From: Dryococelus australis
Lineage: Eukaryota > Arthropoda > Insecta > Phasmatodea > Phasmatidae
Length of the DNA: 64,000 bases
Reading direction: 5' to 3'
NCBI GenBank assembly: GCA_029891345.1
Contig: CM056995.1
Location: 79,051,895-79,115,894 of the forward strand
This document shows positions 14,201-25,442 of the stretch, one piece after another. Numbering within the stretch: the stretch's first letter is position 1; each line of letters starts with the position of its first letter. The position numbers and the translations under genes were made by a program. The notes under the pieces are model-generated. The model searched no databases and was not told the DNA's origin. It was given only the letters and a program-made list of their open reading frames with translations.

Positions 14201-16482
14201 AGTATAGGATTAAAATAGAGCACTATTTGCTATTCTGAGCACAACAGATCATAAATTTGTATATCTTTGTGATGCTATGATTTCACGTCACTTAGCTTTG
14301 CATAAAAATCGACCTGGCAGTAAAAAAAACTGGACTCTACTTTAATCACTACTGTCCACTGGCCTCGGCAAATTTTTAAATACTGGCACAGATTCTCACT
14401 TACATAAGCATACAATATTTTTCTTAATGCCAAACCCAGCTTACACTATGGTTCTTCATGCTTCCTTTATTAGAAACAACCTATCTATTTGAAACCAAGT
14501 ACACTTGAGGCATGAACCCATGCCTCAATATTTGCTATGCATCATTGTTTCATTATCACTACTGATGCCGGCTAAGCATGCAGTGCAAGTGTACATGGGG
14601 AGGGAGAAAACTAGCTAATGCATGCTGGCTGAAGAGAACAACACTATTTGTCACTGCAGCACTCAATTAGACTATCTACAATTGGCCACACCAAAAATAA
14701 GCACACGCCCTTAAAAATATTGTAAGTAGGGCCAATTATATATGAAATATATTTTTGGCAAAGAAAATTGCATGGTTTCTCACTAGATACTAAAAATTTG
14801 CATTTTCCCAAGTACTTATACATTGATAAAAATCACTAAATTTGGGTTTGGGTGTGCTGCACATACCTAGAATATGTGTCACCGGTTGGTCTAAAAGATA
14901 CTACTGGCTGGCTTCCTGGAGGCTTTGGTAAAGTTAATGGATAAGGCTGGCGAGGGGAAATGGATTCCTATTTCATAAACTTTGTAACTGCCTTCTACAA
15001 GGTAGTATTGTAAAACTTAGATGAAAGCTGACAGCTTGCTAGGAGATAAGACAGTAGCAAGCAACGTTATAGAGAGCAATAAGAGTGTAATTTTGTTATT
15101 CAAGATTGTATGTCTTATAGAAAAAGGGGAGGTGAGAAAGAGCGAGAGAATGTAAATTTGCAATTCGTTAGTGGTTTAAAGGACTTAACAGAATGGTATG
15201 ATAATACAGTAAAGGATGAAAAAATTAGTGATAATGAAACAGGGTTGTAATTAAGCAGCATGCACACTACATTCTTTCTGTTTAGCCCTAGATGGAAAGG
15301 ATGATATTCCAGTTTACAGATGGCATGCCACTCACTGTATTTGTTCAGTTCAGCTTCGTACTATTCTGTATCCTTACGTTCAGTCAAAAACAGACTGAGG
15401 ATGGAAGAAAATTGAGGATATTTGTTGCAGTGCCATGTTGTTTATTTCATTTTCATTCTTGAATTATGAGTTCAGTAATGAAGTGTCACCAACTGAAGCA
15501 GTTAGGAGACATTGTAATGCTGCAGTTAATACTAATTTGATCAGGACACTTTGTTAATTTTCTTTTGTTTTACGAGGAATTGTAATTATTTTTCAGTATT
15601 TCAGATGTTTTGGCCATGTTACTATGTTTATCAGTCATGAGTTTGTTTTTTTCTCAAGTCACAGCTGAGGTTGCATCAGAGATAAGGGCTATTACAATGT
15701 TCGTGGGCATTTTTTCCTTTCAAGTATGGTCTAGAAATTTGATTGTGTAACTTCTGTGTAATGTTGCTCGTGTGGTAAAGTGGTGGCGATGAGGTTTGCA
15801 CAGTATCCAAAGGGATTCTGTACCACGTGATGCCCTTATATAGTTAGGTTTTTGGCACCATGATGGAGGAGTGTGGGTACAGTGCAGTGATGATATGAGC
15901 CCTGAGTGCCTGCTGCCCATTACAGATGATGACTAGCCTGCAAAGAAGCAGCTTCGTACTTGATGAATTTCGCCCACACCGGCAAGCACCCGTGATAACC
16001 TTTTCTTTTCAAACTAAAATTTTCGGCTGACTTGTTCAGTTAAATTATTTCCTGCCTTCCTAGTTTTCTCACAACGCAAATTTCTAGCAATCTGCCAGCT
16101 CATTGTATGGCTAACTCTTTGTGTCTCTGCATTTTCAAGAATGTTAAAAATGTTTTAACTTGAATAAATGTCTTATTATGATACCTTTACTTATGTCTCA
16201 CGTTTCTGCTGAGTGAAACAAGCTGTGATTTCCAGGCGTAGATTTTTGACATCTACAATGTTACAACATCCCCAACTGTAAGGTCTGACAAAAACTACCT
16301 GGCAAGTATGAGAAATGCAACAGGTGGAATCGGTGAGATTCTGAACATCTCAGGCATACTATTTCCCTTGATGTTAACATAAGTATGTTTATTGTTGAAT
16401 TAATAACATATTTTGTGCATTACACTATTTATGTTTTATCCAAATGTTTTATTTTAACTGTTAGCTTATTGTTAATTAGCTG
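8253..16482. other. Long AT-rich intergenic region
   Basis: Over 8 kb with no convincing exon on either strand. Reading frames up to 134 codons (for example minus strand 12060-12464) have compositions typical of translated AT-rich DNA. The only structure noted is the 20-bp tandem duplication at 13561. Confidence 0.6.
13561..13605. repeat. Exact tandem duplication of a 20-bp unit
   Basis: The unit GCAGGCATGTTGTATAAGTT occurs twice back to back (13561-13580 and 13581-13600), and the first five bases of a third copy follow. This is a small local duplication in intergenic DNA. Confidence 0.9.
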
Positions 16483-16499
16483 GTTGTAATTAATTAGGT

Positions 16500-16747
16500 A
16501 GGTAAGTGGGCTTAACATCTCGTCGATAGCAAGGTAATTAGAGACGGTGAAAGTTACACAGGGAAGAGGGATTGGGGAAGGATTGGAAAGGAATTGGCCA
16601 TGGCCTTTGTTTGGGACCCATCCCAGCATTCGCCTGGAGTGACTCCGAAAAACCATGGAAAACCGAAATCAGGATGGCCGGACCGAAAATCAAACTCAGG
16701 TCCTCCCGAATGGAGTCCAGTGAGTTACCACTGCACCACCTCGCTCA
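16500..16747 (-). mobile_element. tRNA-derived SINE, minus strand
   Basis: Read on the minus strand from 16747, the element starts GAGCGAGGTGGTGCAGTGG, a tRNA-like head with a good Pol III A box (16728-16738). A degenerate B box follows about 30 bases on (16687-16697). The body then has the CCGGCCATCCTGATTTCGGT block and a CCTTCCCCAATCCC-type 3' part. It is flanked by an exact 17-bp target duplication, GTTGTAATTAATTAGGT, at 16483-16499 and 16748-16764, as expected of LINE-mediated insertion. I recall closely similar SINEs from locusts and related insects, but could not check this. Confidence 0.9.
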
Positions 16748-16988
16748 GTTGTAATTAATTAGGTCTATGACAATAATTTTAAATAAAAACCAAGCTTCCT
16801 AACTGTTTAGTGCAATATTGTGTACTCTTTCAACACTATCCTGCACATAGCTCTTACACTGTAGGCACTATTTACTTATTGTTAGCTGGCTGCTAGTTAT
16901 ATTCATATTATCAGACAACAATTTAAACTAAACCAGGTTTCTATGACTTTGTGTAAGTTAGTATTTAATTGTGTTGTTTTAATACTAA

Positions 16989-17211
16989 AGGCCGTTCACG
17001 ATAAAATGAGCACTTTTGAAGCCCTAGTTACTTTTTTGTTTCCACCAATTTATATCCTTCCAATACTTGTTAATGTAAACCCTGCCATGTGAGTAATAAA
17101 CGCAGTGTATACATTCCCCATGCCGAAAAACAAAAGTCAGAGGCCATAATTTATTGGCTATTATGTCTAATGAAACAGCTTTAAAAGTGCTCACTTTACC
17201 GTGAATGACCT
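16989..17211. mobile_element. Short MITE with about 35-bp inverted ends
   Basis: The left end reads AGGCCGTTCACGATAAAATG followed by AGCACTTTTGAAG. The right end, reverse-complemented, reads AGGTCATTCACGGTAAAGTG followed by AGCACTTTTAAAG. The roughly 220-bp interior has no coding capacity. The insertion duplication is not clear by eye. Confidence 0.8.
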
Positions 17212-19097
17212 ATATGTAATAAAAATATTTATTTATAAATTTTTTGTTACTATACAAATTAAATAAAATTACTGGTTGTTCATTCAAGTTTGAGCACGTC
17301 GTGTGAATCTATAACTTTGAGTGAAAATTTCAGTTTTCTACAATAACTGAACACTTTGTTCATTGTTCTTCAGTCCAATATAAACATACAGTCTTTACTA
17401 CAGAACACTTCTCTAGGGAGAAAAGTAATTTTTGAACATGTTTAAAATGTTGAAAGATCTATTTTAGCAACTTCTTTTTACACTGTTTTGTGTTTATTAA
17501 GTTAATGTAGCTTTTTGAAAAAGGTTTTATTACTTTTTTTTGTCCATAAATAATATTACCAACAACAAATAATGCTGTTTAGGTTCAAATATGAGTTCAA
17601 AAATTACTACTTCAACACTACTCTCAACATTATTTACATGTATCCTACATTTTAAAAACTGCCCAATATAAAAATAATAAAACTTACTTCAGTGTAATGC
17701 AAGACACTCAACTGGTGAAAGAAATTTTCTGTAGTTATGGTCTCTTCTTTTGTAGAGTCAATATCCTCAACATCTTTATAAACTTTCCAGAACACATCCA
17801 AAAATAGTTAAAGAATATTTTCTCACCCTGACTAAAATGTGCGGGGAGATGATGACTTTCTTAACGCTCTTCCAATTTCAAATTATTTCTTGAATCTGGT
17901 GTGAGGATATCAGAGAAAAAATTTTACTTGTTTGTTTACAAATTTTAATTTGACACTTGTGCTGGTAAATATTATTATTCCTTTGCAATGTTTATAACTG
18001 ACAATATGATATTTCTTATTTGTCTAGGCCTACACTGTAAAATATAGTAGAAATTTTATCACAATTTTATTTTGATGAACACTCTAACTTTCTGAAATTT
18101 TAATCAATTGAACATTTTAATGTCACAGGTGGAGTGATTAATGTTGTTTTATTTTATGTGCTTTCTGCTGGTCAAACTAGTGCCTTGCATAATGTTAATT
18201 TTATAAGCCTAAGAGATTGTTAAATTTTATAAAATGTTTGTAGATAAGATTCCCTTACCAATCGATGGTTCATTCTTTGATTTTGTTAAGGAAGGAGGAT
18301 TGCCTTAAGCAAGCCCAAGGACTCTCTCGTCAGACATGACAGTGGTCAGATTGTTAATTTTGTCTCTTTAAAATTTAATTTAATCTGATTTGGACCACCC
18401 ATCATAAGGGTACGGCGATGGAGGAGAGCCACTGCAAGTTATTTAAATATATGCAGGCTTTAGCAGCAGCCTAAATGTGCTAGCTTATTTAATTTTTGTG
18501 TCTTCAAGAAAAAAGAGGATGTTTCAGGACAGCAGCCATTACGACGGTCATAAGATGTTTTATACATTAACTGTATGTCTGGCACAAGCAAATGTTGCAT
18601 ACGTATTTAATTTGCTTGTGATGATTCGAAATGCTTTCAATGAAGGACTTGGGCCTACAGAAGAAAAAAATACATTTTAATTTAATTATTGTACAGAAGA
18701 TAAATTTAAATTTAAATTTAACTGACCCAGTTGTATGAGAAAGGAGTCTACAAGTGCACAAGTTAGCTGGAAAGAAACTAAACTTTACCTAATTATTTTA
18801 AAGCACTATAAAATTAACTCTTTGAGAAATTTTGTTCCGAGAATTATTTTCCCATCAGAACATAACATTTTTCTTTCACTTAATTGGTTTTGTGAAGTAT
18901 CGTTCTGAGGGAAAAGAGAGATATACATTTTTTTATAGCTCTGAGGAAATCAGAGTCACCAGAATTTCATTCATAATCATTTCCAGATAGTATTGATTAA
19001 TGATGGATTCTGAGTGTTGAAGTGCCCAGAGTTGTGATACAATGTGTCTTAATTTTCTTTTATTCTCAAAGTTGTAATAAATGTATTTTGCCTACAC
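17212..19097. other. AT-rich intergenic DNA
   Basis: No gene or clear element seen. A short TTTAAA-type run occurs at about 18702-18719. Confidence 0.6.
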
Positions 19098-19896
19098 CAG
19101 GGCCTTATTTCATAAAATGTGACAGGTGTGACATACACAACAATAATGTCAAATCTGAAAAATTTGTCAGTATGTCATGACAATGTTATGTTACTTAAAT
19201 AATAGAAGTTCCCCTTATGTGTAAATTGTCAGCCTTAAAATAACAGTTTCATAAAAACGACAATTATATATCAAACCATACGTTTCATTTATTACATGCT
19301 AGATAGTGCTCAAGTGCGCTTACAATAATTGATCACAGCCTTATATGAAATTCATGAACAGTCTATTCCTACCACAAATAATTAAGCGGTAAAAAACAAT
19401 TCCACCCACAAAACTTTGTTCATTCTAGCAGCAGAATGTTGAGTAATGTGGATAAGATTACTAAATTAAATGTAATCCGAGAGGAAAAGGTTGGGCTATT
19501 TGGCCAGCAACGTTTTAATTCACACAATATTGAAACACAATTGCACTGCCATGTTAATATAAACATTATGAATTACTGGTTACATAGGAAAGCTTGCATG
19601 TCACTTCTGCAGTGACAATTCTACAAATTTGTAGATATGTCACGGAGAGAGATTATACTTATCTGTTTCATAAAACAGTCTGTAATGTAATATTTGACAC
19701 ATTTGTCGGATTTTTACCTGTTAGCTCAAAACTTTTGTTGAACAACTATTTGTTAAATTGTCATACAATTCTACAAATTTTACATGACAAACTTGTAAAC
19801 TTGTCAGTTTTTATGAAACACACATTTGTCGGATTGTAAACCTGCCTGACAGTTTCCTGTCACCTGTCGAATTGTAACTTAAGAATTAGGCCCCAG
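19098..19896. mobile_element. MITE-like element with diverged inverted ends
   Basis: The left terminus is CAGGGCCTTATTTCATAAAA...GACAGGTG. The right terminus on the minus strand is CTGGGGCCTAATTCTTAAGT...GACAGGTG. The interior is rich in repeated words such as TTTCATAAAA, GACAA and ACAATTCTACAAATTT on both strands, suggesting an old foldback structure. No transposase remnant is visible. It abuts the foldback element that starts at about 19905. Confidence 0.6.
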
Positions 19897-20225
19897 GTAT
19901 AAAGGGTGAGTCACCTAAGACGTTAACCACAAATATTTCTGGAACCATTAAAGGTATCGTTATTCTGTTTTCACCTAGATAAACTGTCGTAAATACCTTA
20001 CTAAACAATGTGTATCATTGTGTCATTGGAATGTTAATTATAGAGATTTTTCTTATGCAATTACAGTAATTTGTGCGCAACATCAATCTGAAAGAGGCGA
20101 ATTTAATGGTGTGTCATTCTCCGAAATCAGATAAGTAGTTTTGGAGAAATGACAGTATGTAGAACATAGGATTTCTCTGGTTGTACCATCAGATAGCGCA
20201 CCATCATATGTGAACGTTCGTGATA

Positions 20226-21396
20226 TCATTTTGGCGCTTCACTGTAATTTCTGTATTATTGCTGAGTGCAATTTTTAGGGCTATATTTTCATGTATGTAT
20301 TCAAGGATATTTTTCATGTTTAATTATTTTACGGCCACATCTGTTGGACCATGTGGTTCATAGCTGCCAAGTCAATATCTGCGCCATCCATGCAGTTTGA
20401 GGGTTTATTTGTGTGTAATATCATGTGCACCATAATTTTATTCAGGGTTCAATGTATTTTTTGTGTAATTGATGATTTGTATGACTGACCATGCTGTCAT
20501 TTTCAATGTCTGATTTTCTTGCCTCCGGCATGCTAGAGGCTCAAAACTGATTCAATCTGCAATGGAATAATTTTTCCAACCACAATAATATCTTGTCTGA
20601 CCAGAATCTGCCGTCTTTGCAGAGAAATACTGAGATTTCACCTGCACCACGTGCTCCGCTGAAACACTTATCCAGCAGCATCCACGCCATCTAATACTGC
20701 TTTCACACGCCTGCGTGTTTATTGTGACCACTCATACAGCATCCCATCATTTTCCAAGTGTATTTATGTGATTGTATGTAATTTTGTACTGTGACATTAT
20801 TTCCGTCCTAGCCGGCTATGTGTATAGGCCGTCGACGAGCCTCGATGAGTCCACATCCGTGATGTCAAATAATCACACGTGTTCATGTAATTCGTTCATC
20901 TTTGTCTCATTTCATTATTCTCTGTGTTCTATCTTCAGAGAAAATTGTTAGTCCACCCTAGCGGCTCGCGACCCCCTTCCCTTGCGAAAATTGTGTTTTC
21001 AAGTACCACAGAGAAGTCATCCACTTAGGAAGTGCGCAAGAGTAATTGCGAGCTGGGGAGCACCCTATCAGAGTTGGCTAGACACAACCGAGAGTAATTC
21101 ACAAGCAAAATTCTGGCACGTTTTCTTTGTACAAGTGGTAATAATAAAAGGAAGTAGTACAGTGCAACAAGTGTTTCTCTTTTTGTAATGACAGCTACCT
21201 CTTGCCATTGTTTTCTAAAAGTTTAGTAATGATGTTTATTAATACAAAGTGTATCATAAGTACGCTCGGATGAGACGGACACACAGAACCCACAGCATCC
21301 CTGAGAACCCTGAGTCTTGACAGTGCGGTGACTAGGAAACACCGCTGGCGCCCTCATCAGTAAGTAATTTGTGTCATTGTTCGTCTCGTGTCTCAC
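20226..21396 (+). repeat. 1.2-kb LTR-like interspersed repeat, copy 1
   Basis: This segment aligns by eye along its whole length with 27837-29064. Shared blocks include TTCAGGGTTCAATGTATTTT, CCGTCCTAGCC, AGTCCACCCTAGC, GGGAGCACCC, GAGACGGACACACAGAACCC and the 3' end GTCTCGTGTCTCAC-type sequence. It has no coding capacity. A TGTAA near the start, an internal AATAAAA and an end in TCTCA would suit a solo LTR, but no internal region or target duplication is visible. It interrupts the foldback element around it. Confidence 0.8.
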
Positions 21397-21558
21397 CCAA
21401 CTGCGTCAATACTTAAAAGGAAATAGGTTGCAACGCATAATGTAGAAACAGACTTTTGCACCACAGCTATACTAGTATAAAACTGTGCGTGAGGACACGT
21501 AACTCTGTATTCTAGATGTGGAGTGCTAGTGTGTCGAGTTTTGTGGAGAGTGAGGAAA

Positions 21559-21645
21559 ATGTTGTTCATGAACCAAGAAAAATTGGATAATCTACTTCTT
21601 TATGGAGAATGCACAAGGAACACGAAGAGAACAGTTCATCTGTAA
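21559..21645 (+). pseudogene. N-terminal stub of a DUF4817-type transposase
   Basis: Twenty-eight codons from ATG to TAA contain NQEKLDNLLLYGECTRNTKR. This matches the start of the DUF4817 HTH domain found in mariner-like insect transposases, which has the general form x-x-EK-x-x-x-LL-YGEC-x-x-N. The frame stops where the right arm of the foldback element begins, so the rest of the transposase has been lost. A TATAAAA at 21476-21482, about 77 bases upstream, could be the original promoter. Confidence 0.6.
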
Positions 21646-22639
21646 GATGGTGCACAATCCAATGGTACAACCAGATAAATCCTATGTTCTACAAACTGTA
21701 ATTTCTCCGAAACTACTTATCCAATTTCGGATCGTGATATGCCATTGAATTCGTCTTTCAGATTGACATTGCCAGCAGCACAAAGTACTATAGTTCCATT
21801 ACGAAAAAACATGTTGATATCGCTATCTCTATACTTAACATTTCTATGACACTATGCTACACGTCATTTAGTAAGGTATTTATGACAATTCACCTGGGTG
21901 AAAACAGGATAACGATATCTTTAACGGTTACGGAAATAGTCTAGGTTAACATCTTAGGTGTGTATATATGTTCTCTATATGTATTCTGCATGCAGATATT
22001 GAATTCCTGTACACTTTTAAAGTGCTTATGTCTGATTGTCTATTGCTATGTATGTCACATCCTATTTTCACAGATGCTCCCAAGACAAGGTAAATGTTTC
22101 AGTACTTACCTAGGTTAAGGTATTTTAAATGTCAATTAATTTATTTTAATTACACAGTTTTTATATAAGCAGTTAATATTGTGAGAAAGTAAAAATATGG
22201 GTAAAAAAAATTTGTTTCTCTATTTTTGTTTACATAATTACTTTTATTTTCATTGGGGAAGGTTTTTTTTGTTAGAAAAGTTACTATTTTTTTGTTAGGA
22301 GTAGATACCTTTTTGATTCTCTTTATTATTTCAAGGTAAGTTGAGCTTATAGGATTTTTTTTTGCTGGTTAGTTTAGAGATTTATCCATGTTTTTTCACT
22401 CAGGCTGGCGATCGAGTCTTTCAGAGGTTTGAGTTAGGAATTGCCACTTTTTTTGCTGGTTCTTCTCGCGAACTGTTGAGCTGAGGTTGTCTTAAGGTTT
22501 TCACTTTTACAGCCAAATACCATCAAGGAAGGACAATTGCAGTTTTCCTGTTGTCAACACACATTTCAGACATTTCCAGAACATTTCTGCAGAATTTTTG
22601 CGCAGAAGTGTTTACTTCATAAGTTCCTGCACCGTCGCA

Positions 22640-22953
22640 GTCAGCGGTCTGTTATTGCCACGCCAGCTGAGAGTTTGGCAGTACTCCCAGGGGTACAGGG
22701 TATACGTGCTGAAAACAGTAGTGAGAGTATAGGCTTTGAGGGAAAAAGGGGAGCGTTGCGGCAAGAATGTTTGCAGACCAGCTGTTGCCAGGGGGAGGAA
22801 TCCCGGGCGCTAATTTGCTGGGAGCCGTGACGTGACAAGTAATGTAAATAGGGTCAAGCGAGGCAGTTCATAGTTGGGAAGATGGCGGCGAGCTAGGACA
22901 TGCATGCTGAGAGAGGCGGCCTGGGGGAGGCTGCTGGAAATTTAGGAGATGAG
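22640..22953 (+). promoter_or_regulatory. GC-richer promoter-like island ending in a splice-donor consensus
   Basis: In an AT-rich neighbourhood this stretch is CpG-containing. It has TGACGTGACA (CRE-like) at about 22828, AAGATGGCGGC (YY1/Pho consensus) at 22879-22889, and GAG|GTAAGTA, a near-perfect 5' splice site with its GT at 22954-22955. Together they look like a plus-strand TATA-less promoter with a non-coding first exon. No downstream exon can be assigned here. It could also be the 5' end of a retroelement or long non-coding RNA. Confidence 0.35.
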
Positions 22954-22973
22954 GTAAGTACTTGTTTGTTTTG

Positions 22974-23023
22974 ATTGATCGGGACATTCTTTCCTGACTT
23001 CAGGAAGAATGGCCCTGATCAAT
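22974..23023. repeat. Compact 50-bp hairpin
   Basis: Bases 22974-22994 and 23003-23023 form an almost complete inverted repeat, ATTGATC...CATTCTTTCC against GGAAGAATGG...GATCAAT, with an 8-base loop (TGACTTCA). It lies just downstream of the splice-donor-like site at 22954. No function can be assigned. Confidence 0.75.
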
Positions 23024-23679
23024 TCTATAAATAGTTTTAATTTTAGGGGTAGTTAGAGTTTAGAAGGCTCAATCGAGGTGTCAGTCGATCAGCCTTAGTA
23101 GACTGCGGTGAGAGGAAAGGAAGACACTAGCAGTTTAAGATGTTTTTTAGGTAAATAGTTTTTTGTTTCAGTTGTAAATAACTTAAGAAGTACTTAGAAG
23201 TAAGTGGAAATTTAAGTCTTATTCATTTGTTATTGTCGCTTTAGGAGTTCATTTTGTTTAAGGTTCAGGTCATGAAGGTTTTGCACTGAGCTGTGACGTC
23301 GACTTGTTTTGACAGCCATTCCCTAGCAATTGTTGAGTGTCTTGTTTATAGTTTTGAAGTTTTGTAACTTTTAGCCTATAATATTTTTCTACCTTTTGCT
23401 TATTGTTTGGTTTTTCTGATAAGATTTGGCCAATCAGTAATATGTGAAAGTTTATTCATTTATCTTGTTATGTAAAGTAAGTCGGGAATAGTCACTGAAA
23501 ATAGTCAATACTTAGGTAGTTATTACAAGTGTTTTAGTAACTGTGTTGATGTTTACATTAATGCTTATATGGATTTAACCTACAACGCAAACATCCTTTT
23601 CCTTTCAGAATAATTGAAAAACAAAAGACTTCGAGATAGTTTTCCCTATCGTAATTATTTCTGTTGTGAACCTCTAGAA

Positions 23680-24137
23680 CAAGGCTGTCCAACTGGCAGC
23701 CCGCAGGCCGTTTTTGTACGACCCGCGATGGCTTTACAAACTTAATAAACATATAAACAATACAAACATTAATTTTGCAAGAAAAAGATACACAGGTACA
23801 TGTTAAAAAAAAAACTAAAAACCATGACAAAAATATGAAAATCTTCCCCATCGACTTATTAATCAGGCGTATTCATAATTTCACAAAACAACATTGATTA
23901 TCAAATGTAGGCTCTATTTGACAATGCCTTTGATTTCTCAATAATTAAACATTGTTTTTAATAATAATATTCAATAAAAATATGTTTTTTTAACTGTAGC
24001 CTAGTGGCCTAGCCTAATTTAATACCTTGTTATCTTTGTACAATATAAGAAATCTGCTGCCAAAATTATGGTATGGCCCGCGACTTTGCTAGAATTTGAG
24101 TTGTGGCCCACGAGCCCTTCCAAGTTGGATAGCCCAA
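23680..24137. mobile_element. Non-autonomous hAT element with an exact 8-bp target duplication
   Basis: The element starts CAAGGCTGTCCAACTGGCAG. Its other end on the minus strand reads TTGGGCTATCCAACTTGGAA, a short imperfect inverted repeat of hAT type. An exact CTCTAGAA lies on both sides (23672-23679 and 24138-24145), and 8-bp duplications are diagnostic of hAT. The 458-bp interior is AT-rich and non-coding. Subterminal GGCCCGCGA/GACCCGCGATGG words occur near both ends in opposite orientation. Confidence 0.9.
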
Positions 24138-24629
24138 CTCTAGAACACACCTATTTGTTATTTTAATGAGACTGTGTCACCACTGACGTTTACTGGAGCT
24201 ACTACATTGTAGATTATGCTTTTCAACCCAAATATAATTGACTAAATTTTACTTTTGTTAAAGAGACTAGATGCCTCAGGCTGTTAATATAGTTTTCATT
24301 GTAATTATTTTTGTTTGAAAAGTAAATTTCATAAGAATTAATCAGAGTTTGATTAAATTGTTTCTGCAGTCAAGCTGTCAGAAAAAAGAAAGAACGATCT
24401 ATGCATGAATTATATATGACAGCCAGAAACTAAATGTAATAATATTGCCTTTAAATACTCTTTTTGCTTATGCTTGTTCACATTGTTCCTTCAGTCTTGA
24501 AATGGCTATGTGATAAAATTTTATTGACCAAAACTTATTAATTGTTGGCCATTTAATATATTTCTGTTATTTTTTTTATATTGGCGGTTAAAGTTGATGC
24601 CGGCTAACAGCCAGCGGCGCTAGAGCCCA

Positions 24630-24818
24630 TGACGGCGCTCACGTGTCACGTGTTCTGCATGTGTGCAAAGAGGCCGATAATTTGAAATTTTCCTATAAAT
24701 GCTAATTTCAGGGTAAAATGTGTTATATTGTCTTTACAGTGTTTAATATGACTTAAAATGTTTTAAAGTGCTTGTACTAATTTTAATTGTTTGGTTATGA
24801 ATATTCAAAGTGCCTGCG
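24630..24818 (+). repeat. Left LTR of the gypsy element
   Basis: Matches 27165-27349 with about ten differences by eye. It contains the shared words TGTGTTATATTGTCTTTACA, CCTATAAATG (TATA-like) and GAATATTCAAAGTGCCTGCG. It begins TGACGGCGC. The 3' limit is uncertain because both copies share GCGGCGC, after which the left copy enters coding sequence and the right copy enters flanking DNA. GCGGCGC also lies upstream of this LTR at 24614-24620. Confidence 0.75.
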
Positions 24819-25433
24819 GCGCTGTATCAGGAGGGAACACATGGGGAAAAACATATCATCAGTTATCACAGTGCAAAGTTCGGAGACGCAGAACGTAAAT
24901 ATCACGTTAACGAACAAGAATGTTTGGCCATTGTACATGCATTGCGGAAGTACAGGCCGTACTTGCTAGGAAGGCAGTTCACACTCAAAACTGACAACCG
25001 ATGCCTTGTATGGTTAGAGGGAATGCATAACGGGAAAAGTAAACTTGCCAACTGGGCGCTGTTACTGCAGGAGTACAATTTCAAGGTAGAACATGTGGCG
25101 GGAAAAACCAACGAGCTCGCGGACGCCTTGTCCAGGAATCCTTGCCCGAATCTAACAGTAACTGACGATGCGGAGTGGGAAGAGGCGCTACCGCTGTGCC
25201 ATGCAATACCAACTGCAGAAACACAAACCCTCGTTGTACAAAACATTGTTACCACACCAGCTCGTGAACTTGTTTCGTTGAATGTACGTGACGTGTTAAA
25301 AGAGGTACACACCGCACAAGAAAATTCCCCAGATGCCACGCAACGCCAAAAACACTGTGCCACACGCTACACAGAACACTGGAGGGTAATGGACAGGGAA
25401 ATACAAACCAAACCACCTGGTAATTGTGCGTGA
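24810..25433 (+). pseudogene. gypsy RNase H and connection domain, 5'-truncated
   Basis: The frame opens within the RNase H of a Ty3/gypsy pol, with ALYQEG, HIISYHSAKF, NEQECLAIVHALRKYRPYLL, LKTDNRCLVWL and VAGKTNELADALSRNP in the expected order. The frame then runs on through the acidic tether towards the integrase and ends at a stop at 25433. The upstream RT is absent because the LTR is joined here. In an intact element this domain removes the RNA strand during reverse transcription. The reported reading starts with GTG inside LTR sequence and is not a natural start. Confidence 0.85.
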
Positions 25434-25442
25434 TAGTGATGT

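Larger units (their letters stand above)
19905..21962 (+). mobile_element. Foldback DNA transposon of the DUF4817 (mariner-like) family, with a nested insertion
   Basis: About 310 bases at 19905-20225 reappear as the reverse complement at about 21640-21962. The arms share CACCTAAGA(C/T)GTTAACC at the tip, TACCTTACTAAA, ATCAATCTGAAAG-type words and GTAGAACATAGGATTT. Between the arms sit the 1.2-kb repeat copy at 20226-21396, a TATA box and the start of a DUF4817 transposase. The GGGTGAGTCACCTAA end is the type I recall from DUF4817-transposase elements abundant in polyneopteran genomes. Confidence 0.75.
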
